Positions 1 to 5,565 of a stretch of 5,565 bases of DNA are shown piece after piece (position 1 is the stretch's first letter; each line of letters starts with the position of its first letter). The stretch covers positions 1 to 5,565 of the forward strand of contig JAAXJP010000300.1 in the NCBI GenBank assembly GCA_012269805.1. The letters run 5' to 3'. The notes under the pieces are model-generated. The model worked only from the letters and a program-made list of their open reading frames with translations. It searched no databases and was not told the origin of the DNA. Position numbers and translations under genes: made by a program. This DNA comes from Rubrivirga sp. (lineage in GTDB: Bacteria > Bacteroidota > Rhodothermia > Rhodothermales > Rubricoccaceae).

Positions 1-2
1 GG

Positions 3-26
3 GGGGACCGGGCGTTCCCGGCTCCC
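3..26 (-). terminator. GC-rich stem-loop just downstream of cysD, possible terminator or processing hairpin
   Basis: On the minus strand, about 24 nt after the cysD stop codon, positions 21-17 pair with 8-12 (CCGGG / CCCGG) around an AACG loop at 16-13. The stem extends through a G-U pair (22/7) and a further GGG/CCC arm (26-24 with 6-4), with A23 bulged. The window ends before any U-tract could be seen, so this could equally be a hairpin in the spacer before a following cysN, not an end of transcription. Confidence 0.25.
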
Positions 27-49
27 ACGCCGCCAGTCCCTCGTCCCGT

Positions 50-964
50 CTAGAAGTAGCCCTGCTTTTTGCGGTCTTCCATGGCCGCTTCCGAGCGCTT
101 GTCGTCGTGGCGCCCACCGCGCTCGGTCTGGCGCGCTGCGGCGACCTCCTGGATGATCTCGGAGAGCGTCGAGGCCGTGCTCCGGACGGCCCCCGTACAC
201 GTCGCGTCGCCGATGGTCCGGAACCGGACGGTCTCCGTCGAGACCGTCTCGTGCGCCTGCGGGACCACGAAGTCGGTCACGGCCAGGAGCGTCCCGCGGC
301 GGTCGAACACCTCGCGCTCGTGGGCGAAGTAGAGGTCCGGGATCTCGATGTCCTCGAGCGCGATGTACTGCCAGACGTCCATCTCCGTCCAGTTCGAGAG
401 CGGGAACACCCGGAAGCTCTCGCCCACGTTCTTGTGGCCGTTGTAGAGGTTCCAGAGCTCGGGCCGCTGGTTTTTCGGGTCCCACTGGCCGAACCGGTCG
501 CGGGCCGAGAAGAACCGCTCCTTGGCTCGGGCCTTTTCCTCGTCGCGGCGCCCACCGCCGAACGCCGCGTCGAACCGGTGCTCCTGGATGGCGTCGAGGA
601 GCGGGACGATCTGGAGACCGTTCCGGCTCGCCTCCGGCCCCGTCTCCTCCACCACGCGCCCCCCGTCGATGGCGTCCTGGACGCTCGCGACTTCGAGCCG
701 GACGCCCAGCGCCTCGACGAGCCGGTCGCGGAAGGCGATCGTCTCCGGGAAGTTGTGCCCCGTGTCGACGTGGAGGAGCGGGAACGGGATCGGGCCCGGG
801 TGGAACGCCTTGCGGGCGAGGTGGACCATCAGGATCGAGTCCTTGCCTCCGGAGAACAGGAGGACCGGGCGCTCGAACTGCGCGACCACCTCGCGCATGA
901 CGTGGATCGCCTCCGCCTCGAGCGTGCGGAGGTGCGACGTGCGGAGAGAGCGCTCCGTGGGCAT
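50..964 (-). CDS. cysD: Sulfate adenylyltransferase subunit 2 (CysD)
   Basis: CysD is the catalytic subunit of ATP sulfurylase. With the GTPase CysN it converts sulfate and ATP to adenosine 5'-phosphosulfate (APS) and pyrophosphate in the cytoplasm. The 304-residue product matches the family length (about 300). It shows the PP-loop SGGKDS at 38-43, DTGHNFPE at 67-74, the GGGRRDEEKARAKER block at 136-150, WDPKNQRPELW at 161-171, FPLSNWTE at 187-194, TCTGAV at 255-260, and the conserved tail DDKRSEAAMEDRKKQGYF. The open frame extends upstream to 1039, but I chose the ATG at 964 because it gives MPTERSLRTSHL, a family-like N terminus; the 25 extra residues look like translated spacer. No Shine-Dalgarno sequence precedes it. 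It follows the permease gene by 112 bp. Its partner cysN is not in the window and is expected to the left. The family call is very secure; the exact start is slightly less so. Confidence 0.97.
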   Translation of the reverse strand: MPTERSLRTSHLRTLEAEAIHVMREVVAQFERPVLLFSGGKDSILMVHLARKAFHPGPIPFPLLHVDTGHNFPETIAFRDRLVEALGVRLEVASVQDAIDGGRVVEETGPEASRNGLQIVPLLDAIQEHRFDAAFGGGRRDEEKARAKERFFSARDRFGQWDPKNQRPELWNLYNGHKNVGESFRVFPLSNWTEMDVWQYIALEDIEIPDLYFAHEREVFDRRGTLLAVTDFVVPQAHETVSTETVRFRTIGDATCTGAVRSTASTLSEIIQEVAAARQTERGGRHDDKRSEAAMEDRKKQGYF

Positions 965-978
965 AAACAAGGCACGTA

Positions 979-1002
979 GGGGATGAGGGAAGCTAGCGGA
1001 GC
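979..1002. repeat. Spacer upstream of cysD, second copy of the GGGATGAGGGA / AGCGGAGC pair
   Basis: The 112-bp gap between the permease gene and cysD contains, on the plus strand, GGGATGAGGGA at 980-990 and AGCGGAGC at 995-1002. Both words match the spacer upstream of the permease exactly. Here they are 4 bp apart, against about 30 bp there, so the units are not copies of one intact block. They end about 15 bp upstream of the cysD ATG. They may be remnants of a dispersed intergenic element or a composition effect. Confidence 0.35.
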
Positions 1003-1076
1003 GCGCCGGTCCCATCCGACCTTTGTGTGGGCTTCTCACACCGCGACCGCTCGCCCCGGCGTCGAGGCGGCGGGAG

Positions 1077-2825
1077 CTACAGCCAGACCACCGCGCAGAC
1101 GGTGACCGTCACGGCACAGACGATGAGGCTCACCGGCAGGCCCGCCCGCGCGAAGTCGGTGTAGCGGTACCCGCCCGGCGCGAGCACCATCAGGTTCGTC
1201 TGGTAGCCGATGGGCGTCAGGAAGCTGGCCGCGCTCCCGACCGTCACGGCGACGGCGAACGGGACCCAACTCACGCCGAGGTCGGCCGCCACCGCAAGGG
1301 CGACGGGCAGCACGAGGACCGCGGACGCCTTGTTCGTGATGAGTTCGGCGAGCCCGTTGGCCAGGAGGTACACGACAAGGAGCGTCACGACCGGCCCCGC
1401 GACCGCCACGACCTCGATGCCGCGGGCGGCGACGGCGGCTAGCCCCGTCGCCTCGACGGCCGCCCCGATCCCGAGCGCGGCACCGATCACCAGCAGCACC
1501 GGGAGGTCGACCGCCTGGCGGAGCGCGCCGCCCCGGAGGCACCCGGTCACGACCATCCCGAGGGCTCCGGCGAACGTGGCTGTCGCGAGGGGCATCACCC
1601 CGAACGCCGCGAGGGCGATGGCGCCGAACAGGAGCGCCAGCGCGACCGGCGCCCGCCGCGTCACGGGCCGGACGTGCCCGACGGGTGCCACGAGCGCGAA
1701 GTCGTCGGCCTGCGACGCGAGGCGGTGCGCGAGGGCGCGGCGGCCCTCGACCAGCAAGAGGTCGCCGGCACGGAGCGGGACGCGCCCGAGCCCGCCCTCG
1801 ACGTCCTCCGTCTTCCGCCGCAGCGCCAGCACGACGCCGCCGTACCGCTCGCGGAACTCGATCTCACGGAGCGTCTTGCCCTCCAGCCGCGAGTTCGAGG
1901 CCACGACGACCTCGTACAGCGGCAGCTCCGGCCCTTCGGCCCCGTCCACCGTCGGCTCGGTCCGCTCCAGCCCCGGCCGCACCAGCAGGCCGTCGAAGGC
2001 GGCCGAGCCGCCGACGAACGAGAGCACGTCGCCGGGCAGGAGGACCGCCTCGGGCGTCGCGTCGCGGGTCTCGCCGTCGCGGCGGATCCGCGCGAGGTAG
2101 GCGTCGCCGAGCGTCCGGAAGCCGGCGGCCTCGACCGACTGACCCGCGAACGGGGCGCCCTCGGCCACGCGCAGTTCGAAGTGGTAGCCCCGGCGCGACG
2201 CCGAGGCCTCGCCCCCCTCGCGCTCCGGGAGCAGGCGGTGCCCCACGAGCCCGTAGTAGAACGTCACCAGCACCACGGCCGGCACGCCGACCCACGTCAG
2301 CGTAAAGAAGCCGAACCCCTCGAGCCCCTCCGCCAGCAGGAGGCCGTGGACAACGACGTTCGTGCTCGTCCCGATGAGCGTCAGCCACCCCCCCACGATG
2401 GCGGCCGTCGAGAGCGGGATGAGGAGCTTCGACGCGGCCGGACCGTTGCGTTGCCACGCCTGCACGCGCGGGATGAGCATCGCCACGATCGGCGTGTTGT
2501 TAAGGACGCCCGAGAGGAGCGCCGTCGGCGCCATCAGCCGGAGGACCGCCGGGCCGACCCGTCGCGACCGCGGCCGGAGGAGCCCGTCCACGAACCCCAG
2601 CGCGCCCGTCCGGTCGACGCCCGCCGCGAGTACGAAGAGCGACCCGATGGCGACGACGGCCGGGTTCGCGAAGCCCGCGAACGCCTCTTCAGGGTCCACG
2701 ACGCCGACCACGAGGAGCAGCCCGAGCGTCCCGAGCAAGACCAACTCGGTCCGCGCCACGCCCCGGACGAGCGCGCCGACCATGAGCGCCAGCGCGCCCA
2801 GCGTGAACCACGCTTGCCAGGTCAT
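1077..2825 (-). CDS. SLC13/DASS-family permease with two RCK_C domains, probable sulfate transporter
   Basis: This is a 582-residue inner-membrane transporter of the SLC13 / divalent anion:Na+ symporter superfamily. The N-terminal half (about 1-200) is strongly hydrophobic. It carries GVLNNTPIVAMLIP (106-119), with the NNT signature, and IGTSTNVVVHG (151-161), with the SNT-like signature. A soluble insert follows, with two RCK_C (TrkA-C)-like repeats at about 214-285 and 301-381; each ends in a similar LLPGDVLSFVG / LRAGDLLLVEG strand. The C-terminal half (about 391-582) repeats the transport fold, with ITNKASAVLVLP (496-507) and TPIGYQTNLMV (537-547). This layout matches the long bacterial and algal permeases usually annotated as sulfate transporters. 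Sulfate as substrate is inferred from its place between cysQ and cysD; other divalent anions are possible. The start is the ATG at 2825, which directly precedes the first membrane segment. No Shine-Dalgarno sequence is seen. Confidence 0.93.
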   Translation of the reverse strand: MTWQAWFTLGALALMVGALVRGVARTELVLLGTLGLLLVVGVVDPEEAFAGFANPAVVAIGSLFVLAAGVDRTGALGFVDGLLRPRSRRVGPAVLRLMAPTALLSGVLNNTPIVAMLIPRVQAWQRNGPAASKLLIPLSTAAIVGGWLTLIGTSTNVVVHGLLLAEGLEGFGFFTLTWVGVPAVVLVTFYYGLVGHRLLPEREGGEASASRRGYHFELRVAEGAPFAGQSVEAAGFRTLGDAYLARIRRDGETRDATPEAVLLPGDVLSFVGGSAAFDGLLVRPGLERTEPTVDGAEGPELPLYEVVVASNSRLEGKTLREIEFRERYGGVVLALRRKTEDVEGGLGRVPLRAGDLLLVEGRRALAHRLASQADDFALVAPVGHVRPVTRRAPVALALLFGAIALAAFGVMPLATATFAGALGMVVTGCLRGGALRQAVDLPVLLVIGAALGIGAAVEATGLAAVAARGIEVVAVAGPVVTLLVVYLLANGLAELITNKASAVLVLPVALAVAADLGVSWVPFAVAVTVGSAASFLTPIGYQTNLMVLAPGGYRYTDFARAGLPVSLIVCAVTVTVCAVVWL

Positions 2826-2830
2826 CGGGA

Positions 2831-2887
2831 GGGCATGAGGGATGAGGGACGGGGCATGAGGCGAAGTCGGCCGGAAGGGAGCGGAGC
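2831..2887. repeat. Spacer upstream of the permease gene, with ATGAGGG-type short repeats and an AGCGGAGC element
   Basis: Read on the plus strand, the 100-bp spacer between cysQ and the permease gene holds GGGCATGAGG at 2831-2840 and again at 2852-2861. A related GGGATGAGGGA lies between them at 2839-2849. AGCGGAGC follows at 2880-2887. The 11-mer GGGATGAGGGA and the 8-mer AGCGGAGC both recur, in the same order and orientation, in the spacer upstream of cysD (980-1002). The rest of the spacer is a pyrimidine-rich tract (2909-2927, plus strand). No recognisable promoter or Shine-Dalgarno sequence is seen. Confidence 0.4.
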
Positions 2888-2925
2888 AGACTCGCCCCGT
2901 GCCGCGTGCCCCTTCCCCCTTGCCC

Positions 2926-3732
2926 TCACCCGAGCCACGGCCGCCAGTCGAGGCTCGGGTCGCCCCAGCAGAACACCGACGGGTTGCGGAGGTCGTCCTT
3001 GTTGTACGCGAGCCGAGCGTCGGCCCGCGTTGAGACGCCGCCGCCGGCAGCCTCGACGACGGCCTGGGCGGCCGCCGTGTCCCACTCGAAGGTCGGGACC
3101 GTCCGCGGGTAGAAGTCGGCCTGGCCCTCGGCGACGAGGCAGAACTTGAGCGACGACCCCATCGAGGCCGCCTCGACCGCGCGACCGTCGGCCTCGACCC
3201 GCTCGAGGATCGCGGCCACCTCGGGCCCCGCGTGGTCCCGGCTGGCGACGACCGTGAGCGCCGCCTCGGGCGCCGGCCGGGTCGAGATGGCGACCGGGTC
3301 GTCGTCCTTCACCTGCTTCCACGCCTCGCCATCAGCCGCGAAGTAGGTCACCCCCAGGACCGGGACGTGGACGACGCCGAGGACCGGCGCCCCGTCCTCA
3401 ACGAGGGCGATGTTGACCGTGAACTCGCCGGACGCCTTCCCGTCCTGGGTCGAGCCCTTGATGAACTCCTTCGTCCCGTCGAGCGGGTCGACGCACCAGA
3501 ACCGGCGCCAGTTCTTGCGGTCGAGCGACTCCGGGTCGCCTTCTTCGGAGAGCAGGGGGACCCCGGAGCCCGCGAGGCGCTCGGCGATCGTCCGGTGCGC
3601 TTCGGTGTCGGCCTGGGTCAGCGGCGAGTCGTCGGCCTTGGCGTCGACGGTGAGCGGCTGGCCGTAGAAGGCGAGGATGGCGTCGCCGGCGGCGCGGGCG
3701 GCACCGAGGGCGACCGGGAGGAGGTCAGACAC
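2926..3732 (-). CDS. cysQ: 3'(2'),5'-bisphosphate nucleotidase (CysQ)
   Basis: CysQ is a Mg2+-dependent, Li+-sensitive phosphatase of the inositol monophosphatase superfamily. It hydrolyses PAP (3'-phosphoadenosine 5'-phosphate), the product left when PAPS is used by sulfotransferases or PAPS reductase, to AMP and phosphate. The 268-residue product has DDSPLTQAD at 34-42, the metal-binding SEEG at 62-65, DPLDGTKEF at 82-90 (the DPxDGT metal site), MGSSLKFCLVAEGQADFYPR at 191-210, and EWDTAAAQAV at 216-225 (the WDxAA signature). These motifs, especially DGTKEF and DFYPR, separate CysQ from generic inositol monophosphatases. The start codon is GTG (3730-3732). The frame stays open for some way upstream, but I found no better start there, and MSDLLPVALGAARAAGDAIL fits the usual first helix. 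The gene lies 76 bp after uxs and 100 bp before the permease gene, as expected for a sulfur-activation operon. Confidence 0.95.
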   Translation of the reverse strand: MSDLLPVALGAARAAGDAILAFYGQPLTVDAKADDSPLTQADTEAHRTIAERLAGSGVPLLSEEGDPESLDRKNWRRFWCVDPLDGTKEFIKGSTQDGKASGEFTVNIALVEDGAPVLGVVHVPVLGVTYFAADGEAWKQVKDDDPVAISTRPAPEAALTVVASRDHAGPEVAAILERVEADGRAVEAASMGSSLKFCLVAEGQADFYPRTVPTFEWDTAAAQAVVEAAGGGVSTRADARLAYNKDDLRNPSVFCWGDPSLDWRPWLG

Positions 3733-3808
3733 GACGGGACGAGGAGCGAGCCCGCAAGATCGTCCACGCCGGCCCGCACGTCGCGGCGATCTCCCGAGGC
3801 CGGCTGGG

Positions 3809-4750
3809 TCAGGCCGCCTCGACCCGCTCGCGGAAGTAGTCGAGCGTCCGCCGGAGCCCCTCGGCCCGGTCCACCTTGGGCTCCCACCCGAGGATCACGC
3901 GGGCCCGCGTGATGTCGGGCTGGCGGACCTTCGGGTCGTCCGACGGGAGCGGCTCGTAGGTGATCGTCGACGACGAGCCCGTCAGCGCGACGACCTCCTC
4001 GGCGAACTCCTTGATCGAGACCTCGTCCGGGTTCCCGATGTTGACCGGGTCGGTCTCGCCCGAGTGGAGGAGCCGCCAGATCCCCTCGACGAGGTCGTCG
4101 ACGTACTGGAAGGAGCGCGTCTGCGACCCGTCGCCGAAGACGGTGATCGGCTCGCCGCGGAGGGCCTGGCCCATGAACGCGGGCAGCGCGCGCCCGTCGT
4201 CGAGCCGCATCCGGGGGCCGTACGTGTTGAAGATGCGCAGGATGCGCGTGTCGACGCCGTGGTACCGGTGGTACGCCATCGTCATGGCCTCGGCGAACCG
4301 CTTGGCCTCGTCGTACACGCCCCGGCTCCCGACCGGGTTGACGTGGCCCCAGTAGGTCTCCGGCTGCGGGTGGATCTGGGGGTCGCCGTAGACCTCGCTC
4401 GTGCTCGCGATCAGGTACCGGGCGCCCTTGGCCTTCGCGAGCCCGAGCGTGTTGTGCGTCCCCAGCGACCCGACCTTGAGCGTCTGGATCGGGAGCTTGA
4501 GGTAGTCGATCGGGCTCGCCGGGCTCGCGAAGTGGAGCACGTTGTCGACCGGCCCGGCGACGTAGACGAACGTCGAGACGTCGTGGCGGACGAACTCGAA
4601 CCGCTCGTGACCGACGAGGTGGGCGATGTTATCGGGGTTCCCCGTGATGAGGTTGTCCATGCAGACGACCTCGTGGCCCTCAGCGACGAACCGGTCGCAG
4701 AGGTGGGAGCCGAGGAATCCGGCGCCGCCGGTGATGAGCGTGCGGGGCAT
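3809..4750 (-). CDS. uxs: UDP-glucuronate decarboxylase (UDP-xylose synthase)
   Basis: This enzyme is an NAD-dependent extended short-chain dehydrogenase that converts UDP-glucuronate to UDP-xylose and CO2 through a 4-keto intermediate. The 313-residue product opens with the Rossmann motif [10 protein letters not shown] (7-16) and the cofactor-binding MDNL (31-34). It contains [20 protein letters not shown] (73-92), which is diagnostic of the Uxs branch, and STSEVYGDP (116-124) with the presumed active-site Thr117 and Glu119. YDEAKR (146-151) holds the Tyr146/Lys150 pair, and FNTYGPRM lies at 174-181. RQPDI at 276-280 is typical of the C-terminal substrate domain. The length matches bacterial soluble Uxs (about 310-320), with no membrane anchor. 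The frame extends upstream to 5098 inside the ugd gene, but the ATG at 4750 directly precedes the Rossmann strand and is clearly the start. Genes of this type are often mislabelled dTDP-glucose 4,6-dehydratase. Its substrate is the product of the upstream gene. Confidence 0.95.
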   Translation of the reverse strand: MPRTLITGGAGFLGSHLCDRFVAEGHEVVCMDNLITGNPDNIAHLVGHERFEFVRHDVSTFVYVAGPVDNVLHFASPASPIDYLKLPIQTLKVGSLGTHNTLGLAKAKGARYLIASTSEVYGDPQIHPQPETYWGHVNPVGSRGVYDEAKRFAEAMTMAYHRYHGVDTRILRIFNTYGPRMRLDDGRALPAFMGQALRGEPITVFGDGSQTRSFQYVDDLVEGIWRLLHSGETDPVNIGNPDEVSIKEFAEEVVALTGSSSTITYEPLPSDDPKVRQPDITRARVILGWEPKVDRAEGLRRTLDYFRERVEAA

Positions 4751-4808
4751 GTCGGGAAGGCTGGGACTGAGAAGGGGGAACGGGCGGGGCTCCCCCCTCC
4801 CTACTCCG

Positions 4809-5565
4809 CTACGCGGCGGCCTCGCGGTCGGAGACCTCCTGGGCCGGGAGCGACGGGCGGCCGACGGAGCGGTACGTGAACCCGAGCTCGGCCATGTGCT
4901 CGGGGTCGAACACGTTCCGGCCGTCGAACACGTACGTCGCGCCGCCCCCCGCCATCGAACGGCGGACGCGGGCGAGGTCGGGCCGGCGGAACTCGGGCCA
5001 CTCGGTCGCCACGACGAGCGCGTCGGCGCCCTCGGCGGCGGCGTAGGCACTCTCGGCGTACGACAGCGAGCCGGGCCCTTCGAGCGGCTCGCGCTCAAAG
5101 GCGGCCTTCGTCGTCTCGACGGCCTCGGGGTCGAAGGCGACCACGTCGGCCCCGAGGCGGGCCAGCTCGCGGATCAGCACGTGAGCCGGCGCTTCGCGGA
5201 CGTCGTCGGTGTGCGGCTTGAACGCGAGCCCCCACAGCGCGATCGTGGTCCCCGCCAGCGTCCCGTCGTCGTCGCCGAGGGCCTCGACGATGGGCGGGAC
5301 GAGCGACTTCCGCTGCGCGTCGTTCACCCGCAGGACGGCGTCGAGGATCTCGAACGAGTAGCCCTCCTCGCGGGCCGTCCGGTGGAGGGCTTGGACGTCC
5401 TTCGGGAAGCAGCTCCCGCCGAACCCGATCCCGGCGTAGAGGAACTTCGGCCCGATGCGCGAATCGGTCCCGATCCCTCGGCGGACCTGGTCGACGTCGG
5501 CGCCGACGCGGGCGCAGAGGTTCGCGATCTCGTTCATGAACGTGATCTTGGTCGCGAGCATCGCG
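4809..5565 (-). CDS. ugd: UDP-glucose 6-dehydrogenase, C-terminal part (5' end outside window)
   Basis: This enzyme oxidises UDP-glucose to UDP-glucuronate with two NAD+, in the cytoplasm. Only about the last 250 residues are visible. The N-terminal NAD-binding domain, roughly 200 residues, lies beyond the right edge. Counting from the first Met (5559-5561), the fragment shows [16 protein letters not shown] (1-16), the start of the central helix domain. [11 protein letters not shown] (46-56) carries the catalytic Cys51, [17 protein letters not shown] (109-125) is the UDP-binding domain signature, and DGRNVFDP lies at 213-220. The ATG at 5561 is internal, not a start: the codon before it is GCG (Ala), which agrees with the conserved N-A-M-L-A-T context. 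The last 20 or so residues ([18 protein letters not shown] region) are a short non-conserved tail. The uxs gene follows after 58 bp, and the two catalyse consecutive steps. GDP-mannose dehydrogenase is a relative, but the SCFPKD and [15 protein letters not shown] pattern fits UDP-glucose dehydrogenase. Confidence 0.95.
   Translation of the reverse strand, partial: AMLATKITFMNEIANLCARVGADVDQVRRGIGTDSRIGPKFLYAGIGFGGSCFPKDVQALHRTAREEGYSFEILDAVLRVNDAQRKSLVPPIVEALGDDDGTLAGTTIALWGLAFKPHTDDVREAPAHVLIRELARLGADVVAFDPEAVETTKAAFEREPLEGPGSLSYAESAYAAAEGADALVVATEWPEFRRPDLARVRRSMAGGGATYVFDGRNVFDPEHMAELGFTYRSVGRPSLPAQEVSDREAAA

Noticed and set aside
1025..1041. GTGTG/CACAC inverted repeat in the spacer before cysD
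   Set aside because: On the transcribed minus strand only five pairs form, and the following bases are AAAGG, not a U-tract, so it does not look like a terminator. An operator role cannot be supported from one short site.
1674..3149. Long plus-strand open frame (491 codons), and similar ones at 107-979 and 3677-4879
   Set aside because: They lie antisense to the permease, cysD and uxs genes, whose families are certain. The translations are Arg/Pro/Ala-rich and low in complexity, as expected from stop-poor GC-rich antisense strands.
3733..3743. GACGGGACGAG upstream of cysQ, present inverted at 40-50 after cysD
   Set aside because: A single 11-base inverted match is within what a GC-rich 5.5-kb window can produce by chance, and nothing else around the two sites agrees.
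4774..4796. Possible hairpin between ugd and uxs (GGGGGA paired with TCCCCC, 11-nt loop)
   Set aside because: Only six pairs within a G/C homopolymer-rich tract, no U-run after it, and it separates two genes of consecutive pathway steps that are probably co-transcribed.
4751..5098. N-terminal extension of the uxs frame into the ugd gene
   Set aside because: The extension is Arg/Ser/Pro-rich shadow sequence of ugd in another frame. The Uxs Rossmann fold begins immediately after the ATG at 4750.
1..5565. Search for a mobile element, CRISPR array, tRNA or a novel system
   Set aside because: No transposase or integrase motifs, no terminal inverted repeats, no regularly spaced repeats and no tRNA-like cloverleaf were seen. 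All five genes belong to well-known metabolic or transport families.

Overview
The window is a GC-rich (roughly two-thirds G+C by eye), gene-dense bacterial segment. All five genes lie on the minus strand, so transcription runs from position 5565 toward position 1. In that order they are: the C-terminal part of a UDP-glucose 6-dehydrogenase (4809-5565, cut by the window edge), a UDP-glucuronate decarboxylase / UDP-xylose synthase (3809-4750), a CysQ-type 3'(2'),5'-bisphosphate nucleotidase (2926-3732), an SLC13/DASS-family anion permease with two internal RCK_C (TrkA-C) domains (1077-2825), and the small subunit of sulfate adenylyltransferase, CysD (50-964). The intergenic gaps are 58, 76, 100 and 112 bp. 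No gene-free stretch exceeds 300 bp and no plus-strand gene is supported.

The likely host is a high-GC member of the Bacteroidota/Rhodothermota (Salinibacter- or Rubricoccus/Rubrivirga-like). This is inferred from the cysQ - SLC13 permease - cysD order, which is typical of that group, and from the lack of a Shine-Dalgarno sequence before any of the four visible start codons. It is not proven by a marker gene.

The genes form two linked modules. Ugd oxidises UDP-glucose to UDP-glucuronate, and Uxs decarboxylates that to UDP-xylose. The permease would import sulfate, CysD (with CysN, expected beyond the left edge) would activate it to APS, and CysQ would remove PAP, the by-product of PAPS use. 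Together they look like precursor supply for a sulfated, uronate- or pentose-containing surface polysaccharide, although ordinary sulfate assimilation beside a sugar-nucleotide pair would look the same in this window.

The remaining sequence is short spacers. Two of them (upstream of cysD and upstream of the permease) share short GATGAGGG-like and AGCGGAGC elements, and a GC-rich hairpin lies just downstream of cysD at the left edge. I found no tRNA, rRNA, CRISPR array, mobile element or clear sign of gene decay, and no convincing evidence for a new biological system.
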